Shown: positions 17,804-27,593, counted from the first letter of the stretch. The stretch: DNA of 64,000 nt from Schaalia radingae (GCF_900106055.1 NZ_LT629792.1:806001-870000); one strand, 5' to 3'. A program made the numbers and translations. Notes: a model not told the origin generated them from the letters alone.

Positions 17804-18838
17804 CTACTTGCAATCCAGTGCTGTGCGCAGAGCAGCCAGATTGTCTCTCATCACGTCCATGTAGTCCTTGGATGGATCGTTTTGGGATTCGAGGGGATCA
17901 AGGACTGCGGTCTTAATTCCCGGGTCCTCTGCCAGTGTCTGCGCAATCTTCGGGTCAATGAGAGTCTCAGTGAAAATTGTCGTCACGCCTTCTTTCTTGG
18001 CCAGCTCGGAGATCTCCTTCAGTTTGGCTGGCGAGGGCGATGTTTCCGGATCAATACCGGCAATGCCTTCCTGGTTCACGCTGGCGCGGTCGGCCAGGTA
18101 ACCGAAGGCCTCGTGCGAGGTGATGAATGTCGTGTGAGCGCACTTGCGTGTGCCCTCGACAATTTCCGTCGACAATTCGTTGAGGGAAGTAGACACCTGG
18201 GCCGCCTGCGTGGTGTACAGCTGCGCGTTGGTTGGGTCGGCTTTTGCGAGCGCCTGTCCAATCATCGTGGCAGCTTGAGCCATACGCTGGGGATCCAGCC
18301 AGAAATGTGGATCCACGTCACCGTGGTCATGTTCGTGACCTGTGTCGTGATCGCCGTGTTCCTCATCCGCCGAGTCAGTGTCCTCGGCCTCACTGTGCCC
18401 CGACTGCGCGTCCTCGTCTACGTGCGTGGGGGACAGGAGCTGAACAGCACTGGCAACGTCAACAACGTGTTCGGGTGGATTGATCGCAACAGCGTCATCG
18501 ACGGCAGTCTGGAAACCAGAAAGATAGACCACGATGTCTGAACGCCCCAATTCGTTCACCTTGGCCGGCGACAGCTCCAGGTCGTGCGGTTCGGCGCCCG
18601 GAGGTGTCAGTGACGACACGGCTACACGATCACCGCCGATCTGCTCCACCAGATATTGCAACGGGTAGAAGGATGCCGCGACGTTGAGTACCGTCGACCC
18701 GTCGGACTGGGAGGACTGGCCTGCGTCAGCGATGACCGACCGTTCAGACTGCGTGGATTGGGGTGCTGAAGGAGTGGAACACCCGGCGAGCACGGTGGCA
18801 GCGCAGACGAGGGTGAGGAGAGGACGCGAGATCTTCAT
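17804..18838 (-). CDS. znuA: Zinc ABC transporter substrate-binding lipoprotein (ZnuA-like)
   Basis: A 344-residue lipoprotein. The signal peptide ends in the lipobox LAGC with Cys20; the mature cluster A-I fold contains FYPLQYLVEQIGGDRVAV and PEPHD-like GAEPHDLELSP, a long His/Asp/Glu loop (EEHGDHDTGHEHDHGDVDPH) and TSHEAFGYLADR. Zinc ligands are expected among the His residues in these segments; the His-rich loop is typical of zinc-binding members. The ATG at 18838 has a GGTGGAG site. A Zur-like operator lies 21 bp before the start. Confidence 0.94.
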   Translation of the reverse strand: MKISRPLLTLVCAATVLAGCSTPSAPQSTQSERSVIADAGQSSQSDGSTVLNVAASFYPLQYLVEQIGGDRVAVSSLTPPGAEPHDLELSPAKVNELGRSDIVVYLSGFQTAVDDAVAINPPEHVVDVASAVQLLSPTHVDEDAQSGHSEAEDTDSADEEHGDHDTGHEHDHGDVDPHFWLDPQRMAQAATMIGQALAKADPTNAQLYTTQAAQVSTSLNELSTEIVEGTRKCAHTTFITSHEAFGYLADRASVNQEGIAGIDPETSPSPAKLKEISELAKKEGVTTIFTETLIDPKIAQTLAEDPGIKTAVLDPLESQNDPSKDYMDVMRDNLAALRTALDCK

Positions 18839-18858
18839 ACCTACAACTCCACCGTAAG

Positions 18859-18873
18859 TGAGAATGAATGTCA
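18859..18873. promoter_or_regulatory. Zur-like operator before znuA
   Basis: TGAGAATGAATGTCA differs at one informative position from the actinobacterial Zur-type pattern TGANAATNATTNTCA. It lies 21-35 bp before the znuA start, between znuA and the lacI-type gene end. A near-identical 15-mer (TGAGAATACTTATCA) occurs at 54111-54125. Confidence 0.7.
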
Positions 18874-18899
18874 AGTGGACCTGGTGTGAGATGTGTAGT

Positions 18900-19928
18900 T
18901 TATCGCGATGTGGACGGCGCTCGGCCAGTCGAACCGCGGACAACCAGATCCGGTGTGTACAAAAATGCCCCGGACGTGGCGGGCATGTCAGGATTCTTAA
19001 TCGCTTCGAACAGAGTGCGAACTGCAGCCGTGGTAATTGCATCGACAGGCTGGCGGATCGTCGTGAGGGGTGGATCGAGGTGAGCCATGAGTTGCGAATC
19101 GTCAAACCCGACAACCGACAGGTCATCCGGCACGCGCATGCCACGTGACTTTGCCGCGCGAATTGCGCCCAGTGCCTGCATATCTGATCCAGTGACGAGG
19201 GCAGTCATGCCTTCATCGAGCAGACCGTGAGTTGCAGCTGCGGCGGCCTCGTATGTGTAGAACGTTTCGACAATGCGCGGCTTGTCGATTCCGAACTCCT
19301 GAGCCATGACTGTCTTGAATGCGTCGACTTTCCTGCTGGCGGGCACGATGTGCGTATGCCCGGACAGCAGAGCGATCCGTGTGTGTCCCAGTTCGCGCAG
19401 GTGACGCACGGCGATCGAGATACCGATCTGGTCGGCGGCAGAAAAATCTGCGCTTTCAATCTCCTCGCGTGATCCATTGATGGTGACGAATGGGATGCGT
19501 CGTTCGCGCAGGTGATGGTAGCGGGACATATCTCCGCGAAAATCGGCGTGACGCCCCGACACAAAAATCAAGCCGGAGCATCCGTGGGACAGAAGGGTTT
19601 GAACGTAGTCACCCTCGGAGGTGGAGCCGGGAGTCTGACTGCAGATCAATGGGATTGCACCTGTGCGCGAAACCTCAGCCTGGATGGCGTGGGCGTATGC
19701 GGCGAAAATTGGATTGGTCAGTTCGGGGATGATGATCCCGACGCAGGGGGTGGAGGAGGAGCGTTCAGGAAGGGGGCGTTCATACCCCAGAGAATCAATC
19801 GCCGTCAGGACGCGGTGGCGCGTCTCGGCTGACACGGGGCCAGTTCCGTTAATGACGCGTGACACGGTAGCTGTTGACACCTGCGCGTGTTCAGCGATAT
19901 CAGTCATCCGTGTGCGGTGCTTCGGCAT
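18900..19928 (-). CDS. LacI-family transcriptional regulator
   Basis: A 342-residue LacI-type repressor. The N-terminal helix-turn-helix has MTDIAEHAQVSTATVSRVIN (residues 8-27), the hinge follows, and then a periplasmic-binding-like sensor domain (GIIIPELTNPIFAAYAHAIQ, LVTGSDMQALGAIRAA, VVGFDDSQLMAHLDPPLTT). It is divergent from the malE-type gene with 213 bp between, so it most likely represses that sugar operon in response to maltose or a related oligosaccharide. It lacks a carboxy motif tying it to a particular sugar. Confidence 0.93.
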   Translation of the reverse strand: MPKHRTRMTDIAEHAQVSTATVSRVINGTGPVSAETRHRVLTAIDSLGYERPLPERSSSTPCVGIIIPELTNPIFAAYAHAIQAEVSRTGAIPLICSQTPGSTSEGDYVQTLLSHGCSGLIFVSGRHADFRGDMSRYHHLRERRIPFVTINGSREEIESADFSAADQIGISIAVRHLRELGHTRIALLSGHTHIVPASRKVDAFKTVMAQEFGIDKPRIVETFYTYEAAAAATHGLLDEGMTALVTGSDMQALGAIRAAKSRGMRVPDDLSVVGFDDSQLMAHLDPPLTTIRQPVDAITTAAVRTLFEAIKNPDMPATSGAFLYTPDLVVRGSTGRAPSTSR

Positions 19929-20048
19929 TGAACCCTCCCCGTTATGTACGTCTTATCGATCGTAGTCGATCACGAGGGTGAGCCGTGCATGGCTCACCGA
20001 GTGGACGCTGTACTGAATGTAACAGTTCTCTATCTTTTCTGTAAATCC

Positions 20049-20077
20049 TTGCACAATTGTCGGAGATTATTTACAGT
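20049..20077 (+). promoter_or_regulatory. Promoter and possible operator of the malE-type gene
   Basis: TTGCAC (20049-20054), a 17-bp spacer, then TACAGT (20072-20077) is a good sigma-70-type promoter. An ACAATTGT palindrome (20053-20060) sits in the spacer, and a longer inverted repeat CTGTAAAT/ATTTACAG (20039-20046 and 20069-20076) brackets the -35 region. Either could be the LacI-type operator. Confidence 0.55.
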
Positions 20078-20141
20078 AAGAGCTACAACCGCACGGCAGC
20101 GGAGCGTGCGGATTCACGATCACCCGATCATAGGAGTTTGA

Positions 20142-21398
20142 ATGCGCAGACGCATAACTGTACTTGGTGCCCTCGCCATCGTTGCCACACTGACAGCGTG
20201 CGGCGGAAATTCGCCGTCCGGCCAGTCCTCAGACGGTGTTGACGCGGAACAGTCCGCCATCGGACAGTCCGCTTCGGACGGTGCTGCAACCGTTGGATCC
20301 CTCACTATCTGGGCAGATGACACCCGAACCGGGCCGCTGAAAGAACTCGCGAAAGATTTCACTGCTCAAACGCAAATTGACGTCAATATCTTCTCCAAGT
20401 CCAACGACACCATGTCGAAAGACTTCATCGCGCAGGTACCTACCGGCAAAGGCCCCGACATGATGGTGACCGCTCACGATGGGCTGGGAGAACTGGTCAA
20501 CAATGGTGTGGTCGCTCCGGTTGACATTGCCGATTCAGCTGACGCCTTTACCGAATCAGCAGTGCAGGCCGTGACCTATGACGGGCAGACCTACGGCGTG
20601 CCCTACGCCACCGAATCGCTGGCACTGGTGCGCAATAACGCGCTGACCACGGATGAGCCTGCCACATTCGACGAGATGATCGAATCGGGCAAAGCGACAG
20701 GAGCCGAGTATCCGTTCGTCCTCCAAACCGGAGATCAGGGAGACCCGTACCATTACTACCCATTCCAGACCTCCTTTGGTGCAACGGTTTTTGCTCAGGA
20801 AGCTGACGGTTCCTACACCTCAGAGCTGACGATGGGTGGCGAAAAGGGGGTGGCGTATGCTACATGGCTGAAGCAACAGGCAGACGCTGGAATCTTCGAC
20901 ATCAACATCACCGGCGAAATCGCCAAGCAGTCCTTCCTGGACGGCAAAGCGGCATACACCGTGACGGGTCCGTGGAACGTTGACGCTTTCCGCGATGCCG
21001 GCATGGACATCTCTGTGCTGCCCATCCCCTCAGCGGGAGGTGAAACAGCGGCGCCGTTCGTCGGCGTCCAAGTCTTCTACGCATCTGCAAAGAGCCAGAA
21101 CCAGGTGCTTGTCTCGAAGTTCATGGACTTTATGAAGACCCCCGAAGCGCAGCAGAAAATGTACGACCTGGCTGGGCGCACACCGGCTCTGAAAGAAACA
21201 GCCGCCGCAATTGATGACCCTGACATTCAGGCTTTCTCCAAGATTGCCGAAACCGGTATGCCCATGCCGTCTATTCCTGAGATGAGCGCCGTGTGGCAGT
21301 TCTGGGGTCTGACCGAAGCGAACATCATCTCCGGCAAGGAAGCTCCCGAAGAAGGCTGGAACACGATGATCTCCAACATTCAAGGCGCTATTGAGTAG
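20142..21398 (+). CDS. malE: Sugar ABC transporter substrate-binding lipoprotein (maltose/maltodextrin type)
   Basis: A 418-residue lipoprotein with signal peptide and lipobox LTAC (Cys20), then a Ser/Gln/Asp-rich linker. The family 1 solute-binding domain has LTIWADDTRTGPLKELAKDF, VPTGKGPDMMVTAHDGLGEL and YGVPYATESLALVRN, as in MalE. It should deliver maltose or maltodextrins to the permeases encoded downstream. The gene has an AGGAG site and a good promoter. It is separated from malF by 131 bp holding a strong hairpin. Confidence 0.88.
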   Translation: MRRRITVLGALAIVATLTACGGNSPSGQSSDGVDAEQSAIGQSASDGAATVGSLTIWADDTRTGPLKELAKDFTAQTQIDVNIFSKSNDTMSKDFIAQVPTGKGPDMMVTAHDGLGELVNNGVVAPVDIADSADAFTESAVQAVTYDGQTYGVPYATESLALVRNNALTTDEPATFDEMIESGKATGAEYPFVLQTGDQGDPYHYYPFQTSFGATVFAQEADGSYTSELTMGGEKGVAYATWLKQQADAGIFDINITGEIAKQSFLDGKAAYTVTGPWNVDAFRDAGMDISVLPIPSAGGETAAPFVGVQVFYASAKSQNQVLVSKFMDFMKTPEAQQKMYDLAGRTPALKETAAAIDDPDIQAFSKIAETGMPMPSIPEMSAVWQFWGLTEANIISGKEAPEEGWNTMISNIQGAIE

Positions 21399-21441
21399 TG
21401 TCTGTCGCGTCGCGCTGCTCACTGCAGCGTGACAGACCAGT

Positions 21442-21495
21442 GGCACGGGGATGAGAAACGAGGTGCCTCGCATCTCTTTTCTCATCCACCGTGCC
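21442..21495 (+). promoter_or_regulatory. Strong intercistronic hairpin between malE and malF
   Basis: GGCACGG then GGATGAGAAA (21442-21458) pair with TTTCTCATCC and CCGTGCC (21478-21495) with a single bulged A: 17 base pairs. The loop contains another small stem (CGAG/CTCG). A weaker hairpin (TCTGTC/GACAGA) precedes it. Such structures usually protect or partly terminate the malE message so the binding protein outnumbers the permeases. Confidence 0.65.
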
Positions 21496-21529
21496 GCCCG
21501 CACTCTGTTCACCCAATCAGGAGTAGGCC

Positions 21530-23164
21530 ATGTCGTCGCCTTCATCAGCAACGTCTTCTCACACAGAACAGTCCTCACAGTCAACGGATTCACCGCAGGC
21601 CCCCTCGTACCGCACTTCACATGCCCGCGACATAACGAGGCCCGGTTTTATCGCCAAATTGATCTTGATGATGCTCGTCAATGCACTCGGCGTCTACGGC
21701 ATCATCACAGCGGCGTTCGTCCAGTCGTGGCTCATCGTGGCGCTACTGGTCCTTCTGCTGGTTGCCGTCGATTTCATCTATTTTTCCTCGCGGATGCTGC
21801 CCGCCAAATACCTGATCCCCGGCCTGGTGTTCCTCCTGATCTACCAGGTCTTCGTCATGGGGTATACCGGCTACGTGTCCTTCACAAACTACGGGCAAGG
21901 GCATAACTCGACCAAAGCTGACGCCATCAGCTCCATCATGATGGAGAACAAGAAAAGGGTGGATGGCGCGCCCACCGTCAATATGGCGGTCGTCGACGAC
22001 GGCGGCACACTGGGGCTGGCGGTCGAAGATCCCGATACACATGCGGTGAGCGTCGGTTTTGAGGATGTGCCGCTTCATGAGGTCAACGCACAAGTCGGCT
22101 CCCTGGGTATCACCTCGGTGGAAGGCTACGACGTCCTCGCGTTTGCAGATGTTGCAGCCCGACAAAACGACGTGGTCAACCTGACTGTACCGGTCAGTGA
22201 CAACCCTGACGACGGGTATTACGTCACCACCGACGGCTCCAAAGGTTATCTGGCTCAGCCCACATTCCACTACGACGAACAAGCCGACACCATGACAAAC
22301 ACGGCAACCGGCGTGGTGTACACGGCAGACAGTGACGGTTTCTTCACCTCACCAGACGGCGAGCACCTCACGCCCGGGTGGCGCGTCTTTGTCGGTTTCG
22401 ACAACTACGCCTCAATGGTGGTCAGCCCTGACCTGGCCGTCCCGTTCTTTAAATCGCTGATCTGGTCGTTCGTCTTTGCATTCGGATCGGTGATCACCAC
22501 CTTCGCCTTCGGCCTCTTCCTGGCATTGACATTCGCTGATCAGCGCATCAAAGGCCGGCGCGTCTTCCAGTCCCTGATGATTCTGCCCTACGCGTTCCCT
22601 GGCTTCCTCGCCACCCTGGTCTGGCGCGGCATGCTCAACGAGCGCTTCGGCTTCGTCAACGAGGCATTGCTGGGCTGGATGCCCGGAGCGAATATTCCGT
22701 GGCTGACCGATGGGACGTGGGCGAAGGTCTCCATCCTGGGGGTGAACTTGTGGCTCGGATTCCCATACATGTTCCTCGTCTGCCTGGGTGCACTGCAATC
22801 GTTGCCCTCTGACGTCATGGAGGCGGCGAAGATAGACGGAGCAGGGGCGCTGCGCACAGTGTGGTCAGTGAAGCTACCACTGGTGCTGCAATCGACGGTC
22901 CCACTGCTCATCTCATCGTTTGCCTTCAACTTCAACAACTTCTCACTGATCTACATGCTCACAGGTGGCGGCCCGTCCTATCCGGGATTGTCGGTGCCGG
23001 TGGGTGAGACTGACATTTTGATCTCGATGGTCTACAAGATCGCATTTGACCGGGGCGGGCAGAACTTCGGTCTGGCATCAGCCATGTCGATCGTCATCTT
23101 CATCGTCGTAGGAGTGATCTCCTGGCTGGGCTTCAGGAAGACGCGCGCATTGGAGGAACTGTGA
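21530..23164 (+). CDS. malF: Sugar ABC transporter permease, MalF type
   Basis: A 544-residue permease. Hydrophobic helices near residues 45-110, a large extracytoplasmic insert (about 115-275, similar in placement to the MalF P2 loop), then the transport core with the EAA loop around EAAKIDGAGALRTVWSVKLP (ATPase contact). The N-terminal ~35 residues are Ser/Gln/Thr-rich and cytoplasmic. It works with malE and malG in maltose-type uptake. No MalK/MsmK ATPase gene is present nearby, so a shared ATPase encoded elsewhere is implied. Confidence 0.9.
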   Translation: MSSPSSATSSHTEQSSQSTDSPQAPSYRTSHARDITRPGFIAKLILMMLVNALGVYGIITAAFVQSWLIVALLVLLLVAVDFIYFSSRMLPAKYLIPGLVFLLIYQVFVMGYTGYVSFTNYGQGHNSTKADAISSIMMENKKRVDGAPTVNMAVVDDGGTLGLAVEDPDTHAVSVGFEDVPLHEVNAQVGSLGITSVEGYDVLAFADVAARQNDVVNLTVPVSDNPDDGYYVTTDGSKGYLAQPTFHYDEQADTMTNTATGVVYTADSDGFFTSPDGEHLTPGWRVFVGFDNYASMVVSPDLAVPFFKSLIWSFVFAFGSVITTFAFGLFLALTFADQRIKGRRVFQSLMILPYAFPGFLATLVWRGMLNERFGFVNEALLGWMPGANIPWLTDGTWAKVSILGVNLWLGFPYMFLVCLGALQSLPSDVMEAAKIDGAGALRTVWSVKLPLVLQSTVPLLISSFAFNFNNFSLIYMLTGGGPSYPGLSVPVGETDILISMVYKIAFDRGGQNFGLASAMSIVIFIVVGVISWLGFRKTRALEEL

Positions 23165-24090
23165 TGACTACTGCATCAACGTCTCAAGCTGCCACAACAC
23201 GCGGCGCACACAACGATCAGGCGAACAATACACGCCACTCGATGTCGGCTGGCCGATGGATGCGAGAGCTGGGGTGGAGGTATGTGGTCGGTATCCTCGT
23301 CACCATCTACTGTCTGATTCCTCTGCTGTACGTCTTGTCTGTCTCCCTGTCGCCGGGCGCGACGCTGACCGGAGCCAACAAGTTATTCCAGCACTTCTCA
23401 TTGGAGAACTTCCAAGCACTGGGGCAAACCACGTACTGGCAGTGGATCAAGAACTCGCTGATCGTTTCATCGATTACCGCGATTGGTACAGTGCTGATGG
23501 GCGCTGCGGCCGCTTACGCATTTTCCCGTTTTCGTTTCCGAGGGCGACGCGGCACACTCACCTTCCTGCTCCTGGTTCAGATGTTCCCGCAGATGCTGGC
23601 ATTCGTGGCACTGTTCCTGCTGCTGCTCGCCCTCCAGGACGTTTTTCCGGTCCTGGGACTGGACTCTCGTCTGGCGCTGATCTGCGTGTATCTGGGCGGC
23701 GCATTGGGGTCGAACACCTTCCTGCTGTACGGGTTCTTTAACACCGTTCCCCGCGAACTTGACGAAGCGGCCGAAATCGACGGGGCAAGCCACGCTCAGA
23801 CGTTCTGGACGATCATCATGCCGCTCGTGATCCCGATCCTGGCTGTTGTCGGTTTACTGTCCTTTATCGCCAGTTTCTCCGACTTCGTCATTGCGCGTGT
23901 TGTGCTGCAAAGCGAATCAAATTTCACACTGGCTGTCGGCATGTACAACTGGGCTGCCGATGAGCGCGTGGCACCGTGGGGCCTGTTCGCCGCAGGAGCC
24001 GTTGTCGCGGCAATTCCGGTGATTGTGCTGTTCCAGTATCTGCAAAAGTACATCGTGTCGGGTCTGACAGCGGGCGCAGTGAAGGGGTAA
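23164..24090 (+). CDS. malG: Sugar ABC transporter permease, MalG type
   Basis: A 308-residue permease with six predicted helices. The EAA loop reads ELDEAAEIDGASHAQTFWTI and the C-terminus ends in the typical YIVSGLTAGAVKG. The ATG at 23164 overlaps the malF stop (TGATG) with a GGAGG site 7 bases upstream; a GTG directly before it (23161) is the alternative. The first ~35 residues are a polar extension. Together with malF it forms the membrane channel. Confidence 0.92.
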   Translation: MTTASTSQAATTRGAHNDQANNTRHSMSAGRWMRELGWRYVVGILVTIYCLIPLLYVLSVSLSPGATLTGANKLFQHFSLENFQALGQTTYWQWIKNSLIVSSITAIGTVLMGAAAAYAFSRFRFRGRRGTLTFLLLVQMFPQMLAFVALFLLLLALQDVFPVLGLDSRLALICVYLGGALGSNTFLLYGFFNTVPRELDEAAEIDGASHAQTFWTIIMPLVIPILAVVGLLSFIASFSDFVIARVVLQSESNFTLAVGMYNWAADERVAPWGLFAAGAVVAAIPVIVLFQYLQKYIVSGLTAGAVKG

Positions 24091-24123
24091 CGCAGTAAAA
24101 CCGGTAGACTCGAGCGCGTGAGC

Positions 24124-24144
24124 GTCGCACCAGCCAGGTGCGAC
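24124..24144 (+). promoter_or_regulatory. Hairpin between malG and glyS
   Basis: GTCGCACC (24124-24131) pairs with GGTGCGAC (24137-24144) around a 5-base loop. It lies between the malG stop and the AAGGAG site of glyS, and could end the mal transcript or sit in the glyS leader. No T-run follows. Confidence 0.4.
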
Positions 24145-24169
24145 GATGAAAATAAGGAGAATATCCAAC

Positions 24170-25561
24170 ATGGCACAAGGCCCTTCACGTCTCGACTCGG
24201 TCATCAGCCTGGCCAAGCGCCGCGGCTTCGTGTTTCCCTCCGGGGAAATCTACGGTGGTACCCGTTCAGCCTGGGATTACGGTCCGCTGGGTGTGGAGCT
24301 GAAAGAAAACATCAAGCGCCAATGGTGGAACACTGTTGTGCGCTCCCGTGACGATGTTGTGGGACTGGACTCAGCCGTTATTTTGCCCAAGCGCGTGTGG
24401 GAAGTGTCCGGTCATGTCACAGCATTCACTGACCCATTGACCGAATGCCTGTCCTGCCACAAGCGTCTGCGTGAGGACGAACTAATCGAGCAGTACGCTG
24501 AGAAGCATTCGAAAGATGAAGGCGACGTGTCGATGGAAGACGTGCCGTGTCCGAACTGTGGGACGCGCGGTCAGTGGACACAGCCCAAGGCTTTCTCCGG
24601 ACTGCTCAAGACATTCCTTGGTCCCGTTGATGACGAGGCCGGACTGCACTACCTGCGCCCCGAAACAGCACAGGGTATCTTCACGCAGTTCGCCAACGTT
24701 ATGTCGACCTCCCGCAAGAAACCACCGTTCGGAATCGCTCAGATCGGCAAGTCCTTCCGCAACGAAATCACGCCAGGTAACTTCATCTTCCGTACCCGCG
24801 AATTCGAGCAGATGGAGCTTGAGTTCTTCGTAGAACCGGGCACTGATGAGCAGTGGCATCAGCAGTGGATCGACCAGCGTTTCCAGTGGTACGTCGACCT
24901 GGGCATTGATCCCGAACACCTGCGCCTATACGAACACCCGAAAGAGAAACTCTCGCACTACTCCAAGCGCACCGTTGATATCGAATACACGTTCGGTTTC
25001 CAAGGCTCCCAGTGGGGCGAGCTCGAAGGCATCGCGAACCGTACCGACTACGACCTATCGGTCCATGCCGAAGCTTCCGGCGCCAAGCTGGACTACTTCG
25101 ATCAGCAGAAGAACGAACGCTGGACTCCGTATGTTATCGAACCGTCGGCTGGTCTGACCCGCTCTCTCATGGCATTCCTCGTGGAAGCTTACGACGAGGA
25201 AGAAGTACCCAACGCGAAGGGTGGTGCGGACAAGCGAACGGTGCTGCATATGGATCCTCGTCTGGCTCCCGTCAAGGCCGCCGTCTTGCCGCTGTCACGC
25301 AAGCCGGAACTGCAGGAGCCTGCACGCGAACTGGCGAAGAGCCTGCGCATGCGGTGGAACGTGGACTATGACGATGCTGGCGCGGTGGGCCGGCGCTACC
25401 GCCGTCAAGATGAGATCGGCACACCCTACTGCGTCACCATTGACTTCGACTCGCTCGACGATCACGCAGCGACAATCCGTGAGCGCGACTCGATGGAGCA
25501 GGTGCGCATCCCGATCGACGAGGTTCCTGCCTGGCTTGCCGATAAGCTCGGCGCCTGCTGA
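24170..25561 (+). CDS. glyS: Glycine--tRNA ligase (class II, dimeric type)
   Basis: A 463-residue alpha2-type glycyl-tRNA synthetase. Class II motifs are visible: [17 protein letters not shown] near the N-terminus, [21 protein letters not shown] (motif 2 region, split here as FRNEITPG and [10 protein letters not shown]) and [12 protein letters not shown] (motif 3). The C-terminal anticodon-binding domain begins near residue 360. An AAGGAG site precedes the ATG. A Cys-rich insert ([16 protein letters not shown]) probably binds zinc. In related genomes glyS lies near zur, as here. Confidence 0.97.
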   Translation: MAQGPSRLDSVISLAKRRGFVFPSGEIYGGTRSAWDYGPLGVELKENIKRQWWNTVVRSRDDVVGLDSAVILPKRVWEVSGHVTAFTDPLTECLSCHKRLREDELIEQYAEKHSKDEGDVSMEDVPCPNCGTRGQWTQPKAFSGLLKTFLGPVDDEAGLHYLRPETAQGIFTQFANVMSTSRKKPPFGIAQIGKSFRNEITPGNFIFRTREFEQMELEFFVEPGTDEQWHQQWIDQRFQWYVDLGIDPEHLRLYEHPKEKLSHYSKRTVDIEYTFGFQGSQWGELEGIANRTDYDLSVHAEASGAKLDYFDQQKNERWTPYVIEPSAGLTRSLMAFLVEAYDEEEVPNAKGGADKRTVLHMDPRLAPVKAAVLPLSRKPELQEPARELAKSLRMRWNVDYDDAGAVGRRYRRQDEIGTPYCVTIDFDSLDDHAATIRERDSMEQVRIPIDEVPAWLADKLGAC

Positions 25562-25579
25562 GGCATACCTGTCCATCCG

Positions 25580-26845
25580 ATGACGTTACTTCCCGTTCAG
25601 TGTGCTCCCGCCTTCGCGCCTGTAGCTGTCGGCCCCATTCAATTGTGGTCACCGGTCATCCTGGCGCCGATGGCGGGAGTCACGAATGTGCCATTTCGGC
25701 GCCTGTGCCGCCGCTTCGGTGAGGAAGGCCTGCCCGAGCATTTGCGTCCAGCTCCTGACGGGCAGGCACATCCACGTCCCCGGATCGATGCGCCAGCGGG
25801 CCTGTATGTCACCGAAATGGTGACCTCGCGCGCTCTGGTTGAAGGCAACCAACGCACGTTGGATATGGTGCGCGTGGATCCTGAAGAACGGGTGCGCTCC
25901 ATCCAGCTATATGGAGTCGATCCTGACGTGATGGCGGCTGCGACCCGACTGCTTGTCGAGCAGGATCTGGCCGATCATGTGGACCTGAATTTTGGTTGCC
26001 CGGTGCCGAAAGTCACGCGCAAGGGTGGGGGAGCTGCGCTTCCCTACAAGCGGGACCTGTTTGCCTCACTGGTCGGTGCTGTGGTTCGCGCGGCTGACGA
26101 TGCCGGCCGCACTGTCGGCCGAGATATTCCCGTCACTATCAAGATGCGAATCGGCATCGATGACGGCCACGTGACCTACCTGGATGCCGCACGCATTGCG
26201 CAGCAGGCAGGCGTCGCCGGTATTGCTCTGCACGCACGCACACAGCACCAGTACTATTCGGGCGCCGCCCAGTGGCAGGCGATTGCGCGACTACGCGACG
26301 TCGTGCGTGAGGACATCCCCGTCTTCGGCAATGGAGACATTTTCAGCGGAGACGATGCCCGAGCCATGATGGACAGCACAGGATGTAATGCAGTGGTGAT
26401 CGGTCGCGGCGCGCAGGGCCGCCCCTGGCTGTTCCGCGAACTCGTTGCAGCCTTGCACGGGCATCCGCTTCCACCACCGCCCACGCTCCGCCAGATCACA
26501 CCCATCATTGAGCAGCATGCTCGCTGGCAGGTCGAAGAAATGGCCGACGAATATCGCGCGATGCGTCACCTGCGCGCTCACATCGGCTGGTACCTGCGCG
26601 GATTCGCGATCGGCGGGCCATCTCGCCAGGCTCTCAATCTGGTTTCCTCCCTGGAGGAGCTGCATGAGCGACTGATGGATCTTGACCTCGATCAGCCCTT
26701 CCCGTCGGCAGCGCAGGGCAGCAGAGGACGCGCAGGACACGAGAAGAAACCGCATCTTCCCGATGGGTGGCTCAACTCGCGCACACTAACTGACGATGAA
26801 CGCCAGCACCTGCACCTGGCTGAAGATGATGCGTCAGGCGGGTGA
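25580..26845 (+). CDS. dus: tRNA-dihydrouridine synthase (DusB-like)
   Basis: A 421-residue FMN enzyme that reduces uridines in tRNA D-loops. Motifs in order: LAPMAGVTNVPFRRLCRRFG, LNFGCPVPKVTRKGGG with the catalytic Cys, KMRIGIDDGHVTYLDA, HARTQHQYYSGAAQW, and FGNGDIFSGDDARAM with IGRGAQGRPWLF for flavin phosphate binding. Compared with other DusB proteins there is an insert of about 30 residues (EEGLPEHLRPAPDGQAHPRPRID) near residue 50. The start is the first ATG. It ends 4 bases before aroD. Confidence 0.93.
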   Translation: MTLLPVQCAPAFAPVAVGPIQLWSPVILAPMAGVTNVPFRRLCRRFGEEGLPEHLRPAPDGQAHPRPRIDAPAGLYVTEMVTSRALVEGNQRTLDMVRVDPEERVRSIQLYGVDPDVMAAATRLLVEQDLADHVDLNFGCPVPKVTRKGGGAALPYKRDLFASLVGAVVRAADDAGRTVGRDIPVTIKMRIGIDDGHVTYLDAARIAQQAGVAGIALHARTQHQYYSGAAQWQAIARLRDVVREDIPVFGNGDIFSGDDARAMMDSTGCNAVVIGRGAQGRPWLFRELVAALHGHPLPPPPTLRQITPIIEQHARWQVEEMADEYRAMRHLRAHIGWYLRGFAIGGPSRQALNLVSSLEELHERLMDLDLDQPFPSAAQGSRGRAGHEKKPHLPDGWLNSRTLTDDERQHLHLAEDDASGG

Positions 26846-26849
26846 GAAC

Positions 26850-27593
26850 ATGCAACGAGAAGTCCAGATCGGCCCCGTTTTCCTGGGGCCGGGGAATCCG
26901 ACCAGAATTATCGCACCGCTGACCGGGAGCACATGGGACGCCCTCGTCGACGAGATCGACAACCTGCATGGCGAGCCGATTGATCTTGCCGAGTGGCGCG
27001 CAGATATGTGGCCAGATCCCGACGAGCTTGCCAGCGTGTGCAGCGCTGTTGTCCAACGGTGCACCATTCCCGTCCTCGCCACCATACGCACCATTGACGA
27101 GGGCGGCCGCAGCGCCCTGGATGAAAACGCATACGCTCACAGTGTCAGGAAACTGGCGGCGCTTGCGCCCTGTGTGGACGTGGAAGCCAGATGGCCGAGC
27201 AGCGCACAGATCGTGGACGATGCTCACAACGATGGCAGTACCGTCATTATTTCCGCACACAACTGGGAGCTGACACCGTCACCTGAAGAGATCACGCGCC
27301 AGCTTGAGCAGATGGCGGCACTGGATGGAGATATCGTCAAGGTCGCCTATCGCGCTCACTCACATGCTGATGCGGACGCGATTATGCAGGCTGGACGGTG
27401 GGCGATGTCGCACCTGGACGTGCCGACGATCTGTATCGGCATGGGCGAGGCTGGTGTGGCGACACGCCTGGCGGGGCCTGAGTTTGGACTGGCGGCCACA
27501 TTTGCAACGGTCGGCGCGTCCAGTGCGCCTGGCCAGTTGCCGGCTCAACAGGTAGCACACACACTACGTGGACATGCGCACCGTGCGCACTGA
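26850..27593 (+). CDS. aroD: Type I 3-dehydroquinate dehydratase
   Basis: A 247-residue class I DHQase. It has EWRADMW (substrate-site EWR), IRTIDEGGRS, the catalytic His region ISAHNWE and the Schiff-base lysine in GDIVKVAYR. It dehydrates 3-dehydroquinate to 3-dehydroshikimate in the shikimate pathway. Most Actinobacteria use the unrelated type II enzyme (AroQ), so a type I enzyme here is slightly unusual. The ATG at 26850 follows the dus stop; the in-frame ATG at 26829 overlaps dus and is also possible. Confidence 0.92.
   Translation: MQREVQIGPVFLGPGNPTRIIAPLTGSTWDALVDEIDNLHGEPIDLAEWRADMWPDPDELASVCSAVVQRCTIPVLATIRTIDEGGRSALDENAYAHSVRKLAALAPCVDVEARWPSSAQIVDDAHNDGSTVIISAHNWELTPSPEEITRQLEQMAALDGDIVKVAYRAHSHADADAIMQAGRWAMSHLDVPTICIGMGEAGVATRLAGPEFGLAATFATVGASSAPGQLPAQQVAHTLRGHAHRAH

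Noticed and set aside
17795..18541. 248-residue frame opposite znuA
   Set aside because: It reads the complement of the ZnuA coding sequence, including the His-rich loop; no start signal.
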